Of a stretch of DNA of 13,485 nt, positions 6,293 to 13,482 are shown piece after piece. The notes below the pieces were generated by a model. The model ran no database searches. It had not been told where the DNA came from and was given only the letters and a program-made list of their open reading frames with translations. Source of the stretch: an uncultured Oscillospiraceae bacterium (GTDB taxonomy: Bacteria > Bacillota > Clostridia > Oscillospirales > Acutalibacteraceae). Location of the stretch: NCBI GenBank assembly GCA_905200265.1, contig CAJKJS010000015.1:1-13485 (forward strand), in the 5' to 3' direction. How positions within the stretch are numbered: position 1 is the first letter of the stretch; every line of letters begins with the position of its first letter. The position numbers and the translations under genes were made by a program.

Positions 6293-8001
6293 TGTTTCCC
6301 TATGTGCCGGTACCCGAATACCAGAGCGAAACGGTGTCGGTGTTTCGCGGCTGGCAGCCCGATGAAGCCACCTGCCCGGAAAACGGGTTTACCCTGATGG
6401 AAAACGGCTGCGGGCAGCGGTCCCCGGGGCTTTGCACCCGTCCCCCGCGGCAAACGGCGCTGACCCTGACAAATCCCCGGGGCCTGACCGCTCACAGCCG
6501 GCTGTGCTGGGTGGATGGGGATACGCTCTACTATAACGGCAAATCCGTGGGGCAGGTGTCCGACAGCGAAAAAACCTTTGTGAATATGGGCGCGTGGATT
6601 TTGATTTTTCCCGATAAACTACGGTTTTCCACCGTGGACCAGACGGTAGAGCCCCTGGAAGCGACTTTCGTTACCACCGGGGAAACGGTGGTGACCCTGT
6701 GCCGGGGGGACGGGGAAGCGTATGAGTATGTTTCATCCCCCACGGCCCCCGACGACCCCAAAGCCGGGCAGGTGTGGCTGGATACAAGCGGCGAAACGGC
6801 GTGCCTGAAAATGTACAGTGCGGCGACCGGGCTGTGGAGTACGATCGAGAGCACGAACCTGAAAGTAAGCAGCCCGGGGATCGGGGAAAATTTTGCCCAG
6901 TATGACGGGGTGACCTTCGAAAACGCCGGGGTGCTAAACGGTACCCATGTGATCTATGGGCGGGAAAAAGACAGTCTGGTAATTGCCGGGATTTTAAGTA
7001 ATACGCTCACGTTTCCCGCTGGGGTAAAACTCAGCCGCACATTACCCGACATGGACTACATATGCGAATACGCCAACCGGCTGTGGGGCTGCAACAGTGA
7101 AAAGCACGAAATTTACGCCAGCCGCCTGGGCGACCCGACAAACTTTTCCTGTTTTGAGGGGTTATCGACCGACAGTTATACGGTAACCGTGGGCACGCCG
7201 GGGGCGTTTACCGGCTGCATCGCCTATGGCAGCAGCGTGGTGTTTTTTAAAGAGGACGTGCTGCACCGGCTGTATGGCACGCTGCCGTCCAATTTCCAGA
7301 TGGTGACGGTGCACGGGCCGGGGGTCAAAAACGGGTGCGCCAAAAGTTTGCAAAACGGCAGCGAAACCCTTTACTACCAGGGCCCGGGGGGCGTGTATGC
7401 CTATGCCGGGGGGCAGCCGGCCCGGATTGACAGCGCCCTATCCCCCTTACAGCTGCAAAATGCCCGGGGCGGCTATGGCCGGGGCGTGTATGTGTTAATG
7501 GGGCAGGAGGAAAACGGCCAATCCCATTTCCTGCGGTACGAAGAGCCAAACGGGACCTGGTACCGGGAAGATGACAGCGACGTGATGGATTTTGCCGGCA
7601 TGGCGGGGGAAGTGTGGTTTTTAACGAGGCAGGGGGCGCTGATTCGCACGGCGGCACAAGGGTCGTCCCTGCTATTGGAAGGCCCGGGGGGCGAAAAGGA
7701 AGAAGATATCCCCTTTTGCTTTGTCACCGGGCGGCTCGGCATGGATTTGCCGGGACAAAAGGTGTATCGCCGGGTGCAGGTGCGGCTTTTGATGGAAGAA
7801 GGCGCCTTTTGCCGGCTGTCCCTGAGCCGGGACGGCGGCGAGTGGGAACCAAAGGGGACGTTTACGGCCCGCTATACCGGCCGGTTTACGCTGCCCCTTA
7901 TCCCCGGACGGTGCGACACCTGCCGGTTAAAGCTGGAGGGTACCGGACAGGTTACGCTCATCGCCCTGCACCGCCTGCGGGAAAGGGGGAGTGATCTGTG
8001 A
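6289..8001 (+). CDS. Beta-propeller-like tail hub / DNA stabilisation protein
   Basis: A 570-residue, beta-rich protein with no transmembrane segment. It begins with a short N-terminal extension and contains repeated short beta blades, including 'YANRLWGC' with N263-R264-L265-W266, 'EIYASRLGDPTNF' soon after, 'VVFFKEDVLHRLYG' (317-330) and 'ETLYYQGPGGVYAYAGG' around residue 360. Phrases of the type 'nRLWg...i..S..gdp.nf' and 'vvfk...i..l.G' are characteristic of P22 gp10-like packaged-DNA stabilisation or hub proteins of short-tailed phages, where the protein sits under the portal and bears the appendages. Start ATG 6289, with AGGGAGGG at 6273-6280, overlaps the connector stop by 4 nt. The open frame further upstream lies within the connector gene. 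The C-terminal 100 residues look like a separate beta domain. The gp10 link is a pattern judgement, not an alignment. Confidence 0.55.
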   Translation: MMFPYVPVPEYQSETVSVFRGWQPDEATCPENGFTLMENGCGQRSPGLCTRPPRQTALTLTNPRGLTAHSRLCWVDGDTLYYNGKSVGQVSDSEKTFVNMGAWILIFPDKLRFSTVDQTVEPLEATFVTTGETVVTLCRGDGEAYEYVSSPTAPDDPKAGQVWLDTSGETACLKMYSAATGLWSTIESTNLKVSSPGIGENFAQYDGVTFENAGVLNGTHVIYGREKDSLVIAGILSNTLTFPAGVKLSRTLPDMDYICEYANRLWGCNSEKHEIYASRLGDPTNFSCFEGLSTDSYTVTVGTPGAFTGCIAYGSSVVFFKEDVLHRLYGTLPSNFQMVTVHGPGVKNGCAKSLQNGSETLYYQGPGGVYAYAGGQPARIDSALSPLQLQNARGGYGRGVYVLMGQEENGQSHFLRYEEPNGTWYREDDSDVMDFAGMAGEVWFLTRQGALIRTAAQGSSLLLEGPGGEKEEDIPFCFVTGRLGMDLPGQKVYRRVQVRLLMEEGAFCRLSLSRDGGEWEPKGTFTARYTGRFTLPLIPGRCDTCRLKLEGTGQVTLIALHRLRERGSDL

Positions 8002-8774
8002 GCCTTGTTCTGCCGGATACGCCGGTGCTCACCGGCAGCACCGACCAGAAACTGTTTGTCATCCGCTCCTATTTGTGCGAATTATCGGAGCGCTTGCAGC
8101 TGGCGCTGTGGAACATGGGGGAAGACTCCCTGTCCCCCGGTTTGCAGCAAAAACTCAACCAAATTGCCGCCGACGCCAAAGCCGCCGGGGAGAAGATCGT
8201 CAGCCGGGAAGAAGCGGCGCAAAAGGAATTTAAAACCCTCATGGACCGCATTGTGGAAACCGCCCAAAGTGTGACGCTGTCGTTTGAAACCTCCCTGCAG
8301 GAACAGGAGGACCGCATTGTGTCCCAGGTGCAGGAAACCTACGCCGCCCGTTCCGAACTGGGGGAGCTGGAAGAACATCTGTCGTCCAGCATTACCCAAA
8401 CGGCGGAGGATTTGACCGCTACCTTTACCCAGATCGCCTCGGTCACCGCAAGAGAAGAAGTGGAAAACCAGAGTATCAATGCGTATTTCCGCTTTTCGGC
8501 GGACGGGCTGCTCATTGGCCGCACGGTGGAAACGGAAATCGACGGCGAAGTGGTGGAGAGCATGCCCTTTGCCGCCCGGCTGGCCAGCGACCGGCTGTCG
8601 TTCCTGGACGGCGGGGCGGAAGTGGCGTATATCTCCCAAAACCGGCTGTATATCACCGAAGCCCAGGTCACCGGCAAAATGACCTATGGGTACGAAGCCC
8701 TGGGGCGGTACGCCATGCAGGTGCGGGAAAACGGGAATTTTGGTTTAGGGTGGCTGCGGGAAGAAAGCGAATAA
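7998..8774 (+). CDS. Coiled-coil tail appendage / fibre-linker protein
   Basis: A 258-residue probable trimeric or elongated tail protein. Residues about 16-45 (KLFVIRSYLCELSERLQLAL...) resemble the linker that joins baseplate proteins to fibres in Firmicute siphophages. A long alpha-helical, heptad-rich region follows (about 46-155: 'LQQKLNQIAADAKAAGEKI', 'SLQEQEDRIVSQVQETY'). The C-terminal beta module has 'YFRFSADGLLIGR' (R165 onward), 'FAARLASDRLSFLDGGAEVAYIS', 'NRLYITEAQVTG' and a final 'NGNFGLGW'. That C-terminal pattern is common in siphophage minor tail and endopeptidase proteins. Start GTG 7998 overlaps the hub stop by 4 nt and has GGGGGA at 7985-7990. Its place between hub and fibre suggests it anchors the fibre or serves as a second appendage. 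No catalytic residues were recognised. Confidence 0.75.
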   Translation: MSLVLPDTPVLTGSTDQKLFVIRSYLCELSERLQLALWNMGEDSLSPGLQQKLNQIAADAKAAGEKIVSREEAAQKEFKTLMDRIVETAQSVTLSFETSLQEQEDRIVSQVQETYAARSELGELEEHLSSSITQTAEDLTATFTQIASVTAREEVENQSINAYFRFSADGLLIGRTVETEIDGEVVESMPFAARLASDRLSFLDGGAEVAYISQNRLYITEAQVTGKMTYGYEALGRYAMQVRENGNFGLGWLREESE

Positions 8775-8789
8775 AAGGAGGGCATGCGT

Positions 8790-11138
8790 TTGGCCGTTAA
8801 GACTTATACCAGCGGCGATTTAGCCACATCCAATCAATATATCAAAATGCGCCTGCAAGTGGTGGTGAATAGCCAGAGTGTGGAAAATAACACGTCGTCC
8901 CTGACCGTGCGGCTGTACGCCCGGCGCACGAACACCGGGTACACCACCTACGGCAGCGGTACCGCTACGGTCACGGTGGGCGGCACCACCCTGACCCAGT
9001 CCATTACCCCGTCGCAAAAGATTGTCTATAGCAGCGGTAACGGCATTTGTTTACTGGAAAAGAGCGTAACCGTCTCCCATAATTCCGACGGCAGCCGTTC
9101 TCTGACGGTAACGGGGCAGATCAGCATCCCCACCATTTTGCAGAGCGACAAAAAAAGCTATACGGTATCCCTGCCGGTGATCCCAAGAGCGTCGTCCTTT
9201 TCCCTATCGACGTCATCGGTGGCGGTGGGGGATGCGGTGACGGTGACGATCAAAAAACAGGACGACGGGTTTTCCCACCGGCTCATTTTCTCCCTGGGCA
9301 GCTGTGAAAGTACCGTCAGCCGCAGCGCGTCGGGGAATTTAACCGAGAGCTTTTCGTTTACCGTGCCGAAAGCGGCGCTGGACGCCATGCCCCGGGTGAC
9401 AAAGGGGAGCGCTACCCTGGCGCTGGAAACCCGCCGGGGCAGTACGGTGGTGGGCCGCGCTTCCAAAACCCTGACGGTGACGGTGCCGTCCAGCGTGGCG
9501 CCGTCCATCAGCGGGTTTTCCCTGACCGGCACCGGGCAGAAAGCCGGGGCGCTGCTTATGGGGTACGCGAAAGTGAGCGTAAAAGCCAGCGTACAGCCGG
9601 GGGACGGGGCTTCTTTAAAAACCATCACCCTGTCGGGCGGGGGGCTGACCGCTTCGCTGCCGGTAAAAACCGCCGTTTCGTATGTAAGCAGCGCCATCAA
9701 AACCGCAGGCAACCATTCCATCACCCTGGCGGTCACCGACAGCCGCGGGCGCATGAGTAAAAAAAGCGCCACGGTATCGGTGCTTTCCTATGAAGCGCCG
9801 GTGATCACATCCCTGTCCGCCAGGCGCATGAAGCAGCAAAACGGCATCTGGCAGGAAGACGACGCGGGCACCGGGCTGTTTGTGACCGCCAGGTGGCGGA
9901 TTACCGAAGCCGGGTCAAACAGCGATACGGTCACCGTCCGGTTTGGCCCCAAAGGCGGCACGCTGCAAACGTTTACCGGTACGCTTTTGTCCGGCCAGGA
10001 AACCGCCCTGAGCGAAACAGCCAGCGCCGAATCGGTGTATGAAGTGGTGCTGACCGTAAAGGACACGGTGGGCAACAAAGTGCAAAAGCGCATCAGCGTG
10101 CCCACCCGCCGGTTTGCCTGGGACGTCAAAAGGGAAGCGGCGGGCATCGCCTTCGGCAAAACGGCGGAGGAAAGCGACTGCACCGATTTGCGCGGGTACA
10201 AAAAGACCTTTTTGCCCAGCTACGCCTATATGGGCGGCTTAACGGCCCCGGAACAGAAAAACCTATATTTTATGTCGCCGGAGGGGAGCGAAAACTTCCA
10301 CCAGATGAAGTTTTACGGCGGGAATGCCACGTCGACCACCGGCATTGGCATGCAGGATGAAAAGAACGGGGCCGAAATTGTGTGGCGGTATGACGATGTG
10401 GACCGGTATATGCGCTTTTATTTTCCCTGTTATTATAACGGGATGGTGCACTTAAAAGACCAGCTGCGGTTTTTGTACGGGGTGGAAACCGGATGGACCG
10501 CCGCCATTTGGCAGCCCAGCCAGACGGGGCTTCGGTTTGGCATTAAAAACGGCGCCAGCAAAACCGGTTTTCTCGAATGGTACGGCGAAGTGGAAGGGGA
10601 ACAGCGGTTCCTGTTCCGCCCCACCGTCAACAGCCAGGCGTATTTGGGTTCCTCGGGGTACCGGTGGAACACCGGATATTTTACCAACACCATCACCCAG
10701 TCGGACAAAAAAGATAAAGAGAATATCGCGCCCCTCAGTGAAAAAGCAATCGCCTTTATCCGGGCGCTCTCGCCGGTTTCGTATACCTTAAAAAACGGGG
10801 AAGGAGGCCGCACCCATTTAGGGCTCATCGCCCAGGAGGTCGCGAAAACCGCCAAAGAGACCGGTATGGGGGATCTATCCCTCTACCAGGCCGCCAGGGT
10901 GGACGAAAACGGGAACGAGAGCCGGTTTTCCTCCGATATACCCGATGAGGAACTCTCCTGGGGCCTCAATTACGGGGAACTGATCGCGCCGCTCCTCTAT
11001 GCCGTGCAGCAGCTGCTGGCCCGGGTGGAAGCCCTGGAAAGTAGAGAGCAGGGAAAAACCGATGATTCTCAGGTATATATAGCGGATCAGGAATTGATAG
11101 AATCAGAGCAGCCTAACGAAACCGGCGAAGCATCATAA
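8790..11138 (+). CDS. Large tail fibre with C-terminal S74 self-cleaving chaperone domain
   Basis: Receptor-binding fibre or minor structural protein of 782 residues. The N-terminal two thirds is beta-rich, Ser/Thr/Val-heavy and made of Ig-like units, with 'FAWDVKREAAGIAFGK' near residue 442; this resembles DUF859-type siphophage minor structural proteins. The last part is a Peptidase_S74 intramolecular chaperone: 'SDKKDKENI' at 638-646, 'LSPVSYTLK', 'GLIAQEV' (678-684), 'LNYGELIAPLLYAVQQLLARVEALE'. The catalytic pair Ser/Lys with spacing +5 is present (S638, K643), so the chaperone should trimerise the fibre, then cut itself off just after S638. Start TTG 8790 is preferred: AGGAGG at 8776-8781 gives an 8-nt gap, while ATG 8784 would be only 2 nt away. 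A less GC-rich, acidic 30-residue tail follows the chaperone and looks dispensable. Confidence 0.88.
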   Translation: MAVKTYTSGDLATSNQYIKMRLQVVVNSQSVENNTSSLTVRLYARRTNTGYTTYGSGTATVTVGGTTLTQSITPSQKIVYSSGNGICLLEKSVTVSHNSDGSRSLTVTGQISIPTILQSDKKSYTVSLPVIPRASSFSLSTSSVAVGDAVTVTIKKQDDGFSHRLIFSLGSCESTVSRSASGNLTESFSFTVPKAALDAMPRVTKGSATLALETRRGSTVVGRASKTLTVTVPSSVAPSISGFSLTGTGQKAGALLMGYAKVSVKASVQPGDGASLKTITLSGGGLTASLPVKTAVSYVSSAIKTAGNHSITLAVTDSRGRMSKKSATVSVLSYEAPVITSLSARRMKQQNGIWQEDDAGTGLFVTARWRITEAGSNSDTVTVRFGPKGGTLQTFTGTLLSGQETALSETASAESVYEVVLTVKDTVGNKVQKRISVPTRRFAWDVKREAAGIAFGKTAEESDCTDLRGYKKTFLPSYAYMGGLTAPEQKNLYFMSPEGSENFHQMKFYGGNATSTTGIGMQDEKNGAEIVWRYDDVDRYMRFYFPCYYNGMVHLKDQLRFLYGVETGWTAAIWQPSQTGLRFGIKNGASKTGFLEWYGEVEGEQRFLFRPTVNSQAYLGSSGYRWNTGYFTNTITQSDKKDKENIAPLSEKAIAFIRALSPVSYTLKNGEGGRTHLGLIAQEVAKTAKETGMGDLSLYQAARVDENGNESRFSSDIPDEELSWGLNYGELIAPLLYAVQQLLARVEALESREQGKTDDSQVYIADQELIESEQPNETGEAS

Positions 11139-11156
11139 AGAAAAGGAGGTAATAGT

Positions 11157-12371
11157 GTGAGTGCAACCAAAAACTACACGATTAAAAAAGGGGATACCCT
11201 GTCGGGCATTGCACAAAAATACGGCACCACCGTCAGCACGCTGCAATCGCTCAACCATATTCAAAACCCCAATCTCATTTATGCCGGCAGTATTTTGAAA
11301 ATCCCCACGACCACCCCATCGTCGGGTACGAAGACAAGCTCTTCTACCAGTAAAAAAACGACCAGCACCGCATCGAAAACCCAGTCGTCTACAAAGCCGG
11401 TGTATAAACCCAGTTCCCAGGCGCAAAACGCCCAGAACCAGCTCACAAAATGGGAACAGAATAAGCCCGGCGAATATGAAAGCGCCTATGGTCAGCAAAT
11501 CGAAGACTTACTCGCCTCGGTGCTCGACCGGGAGGAATTCCAGTATGATATTTCCTCGGACCCCCTATATCAGCAGATGAAGGAACAGTATATGGTCCTC
11601 GGCAACCGGGCCATGCGGGACACCATGGGCCAGGCCGCCGCCCTCACCGGCGGGTATGGCAGCAGCTACAGCCAGACGGTGGGCCAGCAAAGCTACGAAG
11701 CGAGCCTCAGCGGGCTGCAAAGTTTAGCGCCGCAGCTGTATGAACTCGCCTACCAGCGGTACCAGGATACGGGGGCGGATATGCGGGAAAACCTGTCGCT
11801 GTTGCAGGCGCTGGAAGAAGCGGCCTATGGCCGGTACCGGGATACCGTGGGGGATTATTATACGGATCGGGATTACTATGCCGGGCGCGCCGACGAATGG
11901 TACGACCGGGACTTTGGCCAGTATGAAAGCGCCTTAGCCGCCTGGCAGAAGGAACAGGAAGCCGCCTACCAGAAGGCAAAAGACGACCGGGATTTTGCCT
12001 ACCAACAGCAGCAGGATGCCCTGGCCCAGGCAAACTGGGAAAAGGAATACGCCCTGCAGCAGCAAAAGCTGGCCGCTTCCCTAGCGAAGAGCGCTTCGTC
12101 CAGCTCTTCGTCGAGCAGTTCTTCGTCGAAGAAAAAAGAGTCGGACGACGAACTGGAAATCGACAAAACGCCGGTGAAAGACCACTACTACGCGACGCTG
12201 ATCCAGGCCCGTTACCAGGGGGCCACCCCCAGCGACATTGCGTCGATTATTTACCACTTTAACGGCATTACCGACGGACAAAAGGCCTACCTGGCCCAGA
12301 AACAGGGGGTTACGTCGCTTTATAAGAAGCTGCTGGAAAAATACGCGGCGCAGAAAGGCTTGCGTATGTGA
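11157..12371 (+). CDS. LysM-bearing virion protein, possible ejection or tail protein
   Basis: A 404-residue mosaic. Residues 7-50 are a complete LysM peptidoglycan-binding domain (YTIKKGDTLSGIAQKYG ... NPNLIYAGSILKIP). Next is a Ser/Thr/Lys linker (about 51-85), then a helical part with 'YDISSDPLYQQMKEQY' (Y130 on) and 'DTMGQAAALTGGYGSSYSQ' (D155 on). A Tyr/Asp/Arg-rich quasi-repeat (about 224-256: YGRYRDTV, DYYTDRDYY, RADEWYDRD, FGQYE), a Gln/Glu/Ala coiled coil (about 257-310), an 11-Ser run (314-324) and a small C-terminal helical domain (about 337-404) follow. The central motif occurs in many Clostridia phage proteins of unknown function, from memory. LysM suggests contact with host wall during entry; no hydrolase motif is seen. 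Start GTG 11157 follows AAAGGAGGT at 11142-11150. It is the last gene of the structural run. Confidence 0.72.
   Translation: MSATKNYTIKKGDTLSGIAQKYGTTVSTLQSLNHIQNPNLIYAGSILKIPTTTPSSGTKTSSSTSKKTTSTASKTQSSTKPVYKPSSQAQNAQNQLTKWEQNKPGEYESAYGQQIEDLLASVLDREEFQYDISSDPLYQQMKEQYMVLGNRAMRDTMGQAAALTGGYGSSYSQTVGQQSYEASLSGLQSLAPQLYELAYQRYQDTGADMRENLSLLQALEEAAYGRYRDTVGDYYTDRDYYAGRADEWYDRDFGQYESALAAWQKEQEAAYQKAKDDRDFAYQQQQDALAQANWEKEYALQQQKLAASLAKSASSSSSSSSSSSKKKESDDELEIDKTPVKDHYYATLIQARYQGATPSDIASIIYHFNGITDGQKAYLAQKQGVTSLYKKLLEKYAAQKGLRM
12096..12128 (+). repeat. Polyserine coding tract with direct repeats
   Basis: Eleven consecutive Ser codons in mixed use (TCG, TCC, AGC, TCT, AGT) with CTTCGTCGA occurring twice and a short palindrome CGAAGAGCGCTTCG just upstream. 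Mixed codons argue for selection of a flexible Ser linker between the coiled coil and the C-terminal domain of the LysM protein, although the repeats could also slip. Confidence 0.7.
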
Positions 12372-12387
12372 AAAAAAAGAGTATAAT
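12360..12387 (+). promoter_or_regulatory. Promoter for the MarR gene
   Basis: A perfect -10 TATAAT at 12382-12387 lies in an A-rich stretch, with a weak -35 TTGCGT at 12360-12365 and a 16-nt spacer. It overlaps the end of the LysM gene, so the regulator has its own transcription start 30-40 nt before its ATG. The weak -35 is compatible with regulation, possibly by the MarR protein itself. Confidence 0.65.
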
Positions 12388-12422
12388 AAAAATAAAAATG
12401 AAGGGAAAGGACGGGAGGCGCC

Positions 12423-12974
12423 ATGCAGGACAAAGAAGGAAGTTTGGAAACCCGTACCACCAAAGCGATGATCGAGTGCAACCAGGTTCACCACCGGGTG
12501 TTTGACCTGATGATGAGTGGATTAAAGCTGTACCGTACCCAACACCACACCCTGCTGTTTGTCAGCCGGAATCCGGCCATTTCCCAAACCCGCATTGCCA
12601 ACGACATGAAAAAGAGTCCGGCGGCGGTGGCGGTAACGCTGAAAAAACTGGAAGCCGACGGGTATGTATCCCGGCTGCCCGATGAAAAAGACGGGCGGTT
12701 CCATCAGGTTTCCATCACCGAAAAAGGCCAGGCGCTGCTCGAATGCACCCGGGAACGGTTTAACCGGGTGGAAGAAGCGGCTTTTACCGGGTTTTCCCCC
12801 GAAGAACTCCAGAACTTTTACGAGATGCTCGGGCGGGTGACCCAGAACATGCGAAACCTGGAACAGGAAATCAAAAGCGAACGCAAAGCTTCCGGTGCGC
12901 TACCGGCCTGCCAGACGGAATGTGAGGCAGACGGCGCGGCAGCTTGCCAGGTAAATAGCCGGGAAGATTGCTAA
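12423..12974 (+). CDS. MarR-family transcriptional regulator with repeat-derived tail
   Basis: A winged-helix DNA-binding repressor of 183 residues. Core features: N-terminal dimerisation helices (about 14-45), helix-turn-helix at about 53-79 (ISQTRIANDMKKSPAAVAVTLKKLEADGY), wing with the family-typical acidic/basic turn DEKDGR at 87-92, then 'VSITEKGQALL' and C-terminal helices to about 150. MarR proteins usually end there (140-160 residues). Here a 22-residue Cys/Ala/Glu tail (from residue 162, 'LPACQTECEADGAAACQV') is encoded by a 12-bp repeat array, and the stop codon TAA (12972-12974) lies inside one repeat; the same frame stays open for 35 further codons. Start ATG 12423 has GGGAGG at about 12413-12418. 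Whether it belongs to the phage or is cargo/host is unclear; its ligand and targets cannot be read from sequence. Confidence 0.92.
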   Translation: MQDKEGSLETRTTKAMIECNQVHHRVFDLMMSGLKLYRTQHHTLLFVSRNPAISQTRIANDMKKSPAAVAVTLKKLEADGYVSRLPDEKDGRFHQVSITEKGQALLECTRERFNRVEEAAFTGFSPEELQNFYEMLGRVTQNMRNLEQEIKSERKASGALPACQTECEADGAAACQVNSREDC

Positions 12975-13075
12975 GCAAGTAGCGAGGCCGACTACCGAAC
13001 CAATGATTGGGCCAAAGGCCCGGCAGACTGCACGGCCATTAGCCCGGCAACCAGCCAGGTAAGTTGCCCGAAAGA
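12908..13075. repeat. Array of ~14 degenerate palindromic 12-bp tandem repeats
   Basis: Reading in steps of 12 from 12908, 14 consecutive units align without any gap. By column: position 3 is G in 12 of 14, position 4 is C in 12, position 7 is G in 12, position 8 is G in 11, position 9 is C in 10, position 10 is A in 9. The consensus is about (T/C)(T/A)GCCnGGCArA, which contains the dyad TGCC-n-GGCA. One unit (12968-12979, TTGCTAAGCAAG) differs at two positions that are paired in the dyad, leaving the palindrome perfect. The array starts inside the MarR gene, crosses its stop and ends 12 nt before the terminator stem. Function unknown. Confidence 0.85.
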
Positions 13076-13086
13076 ATCCTGAACCC

Positions 13087-13118
13087 AAAGCCCCCTTTTC
13101 CATAAAGGGGGCTTTTTT
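13087..13118 (+). terminator. Intrinsic terminator after MarR and repeat array
   Basis: A perfect 12-bp stem AAAGCCCCCTTT (13087-13098) pairs with 13104-13115 around a 5-nt loop TCCAT and continues into a T run. It closes the MarR transcript, so the repeat array is transcribed as its 3' untranslated region. The symmetric A/T flanks mean it could also work from the other strand. Confidence 0.93.
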
Positions 13119-13166
13119 ACGGCCAAAAAATCGAACAAAGTTTCGCTTTTCTCGGGCAAAGGGAGG

Positions 13167-13193
13167 TTTATGGGACAGGAGAGCCGGTATAAT
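13167..13193 (+). promoter_or_regulatory. Probable promoter before the Cys-rich gene
   Basis: A perfect -10 TATAAT at 13188-13193, with no good -35 (TTTATG at 13167-13172 gives a short 15-nt spacer). It lies after the MarR terminator and about 45 nt before the next ATG, so it is well placed to start a new unit. An activator or a different sigma factor may be involved; the -35 is a guess. Confidence 0.5.
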
Positions 13194-13236
13194 AGAGAAA
13201 TAGAAGAGGTTTTTTTATTTGGGAAGGGGGCACCAT

Positions 13237-13482
13237 ATGCAGATCGAGGAAAGAAGCGGGCAGGGGGTAACCTTTGCCGGGATATGCCGGGCCGTATGCC
13301 CGTATTACGACCATGAAAGCCGGTTTTCCGTTACCTGTGAAGGGCCGGTAGAAAACACCTTGGCGTCCATTAAGTTCACGGCGGAAAAGGCCAGAATCCG
13401 GTGGGTGGAAGAATTTTGCTGCCGTATGGAACGGTACCCTTTTTGCCCCCTTTGCCAGCAGGCCGAAAAAAAATACCGGTAA
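13237..13482 (+). CDS. Small cysteine-rich, probably zinc-binding phage protein
   Basis: An 81-residue unknown protein. Seven cysteines: C17 and C21 (CRAVCPYY), C34 (TCEG), C61-C62, and C70/C73 (CPLC), plus H26, which together suggest one or two metal sites. The pattern CPYY...H....I.CEG ... C ... CP.C....KYR, with an aromatic/basic middle part, matches a family of small proteins I remember as common in Clostridia prophages, often near terminase or late regulatory genes; no function is known to me. Start ATG 13237 is preferred, with AAGGGGG at 13224-13230 (6-nt gap); an in-frame TTG at 13219 is upstream of that site. It has its own likely promoter and is separated from MarR by a terminator. 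It could be a DNA-binding or regulatory protein of the next unit. Confidence 0.75.
   Translation: MQIEERSGQGVTFAGICRAVCPYYDHESRFSVTCEGPVENTLASIKFTAEKARIRWVEEFCCRMERYPFCPLCQQAEKKYR

Noticed and set aside
12908..13075. CRISPR array
   Set aside because: Repeat units are 12 bp, degenerate and directly abutting, without spacers, and no cas genes are present.
12900..13103. A 67-codon minus-strand reading frame with hydrophobic, repetitive content over the 12-bp array
   Set aside because: The 12-bp period is a multiple of three, so it produces repetitive open frames on both strands. The minus-strand ATG lies in the terminator hairpin loop and has no ribosome site.
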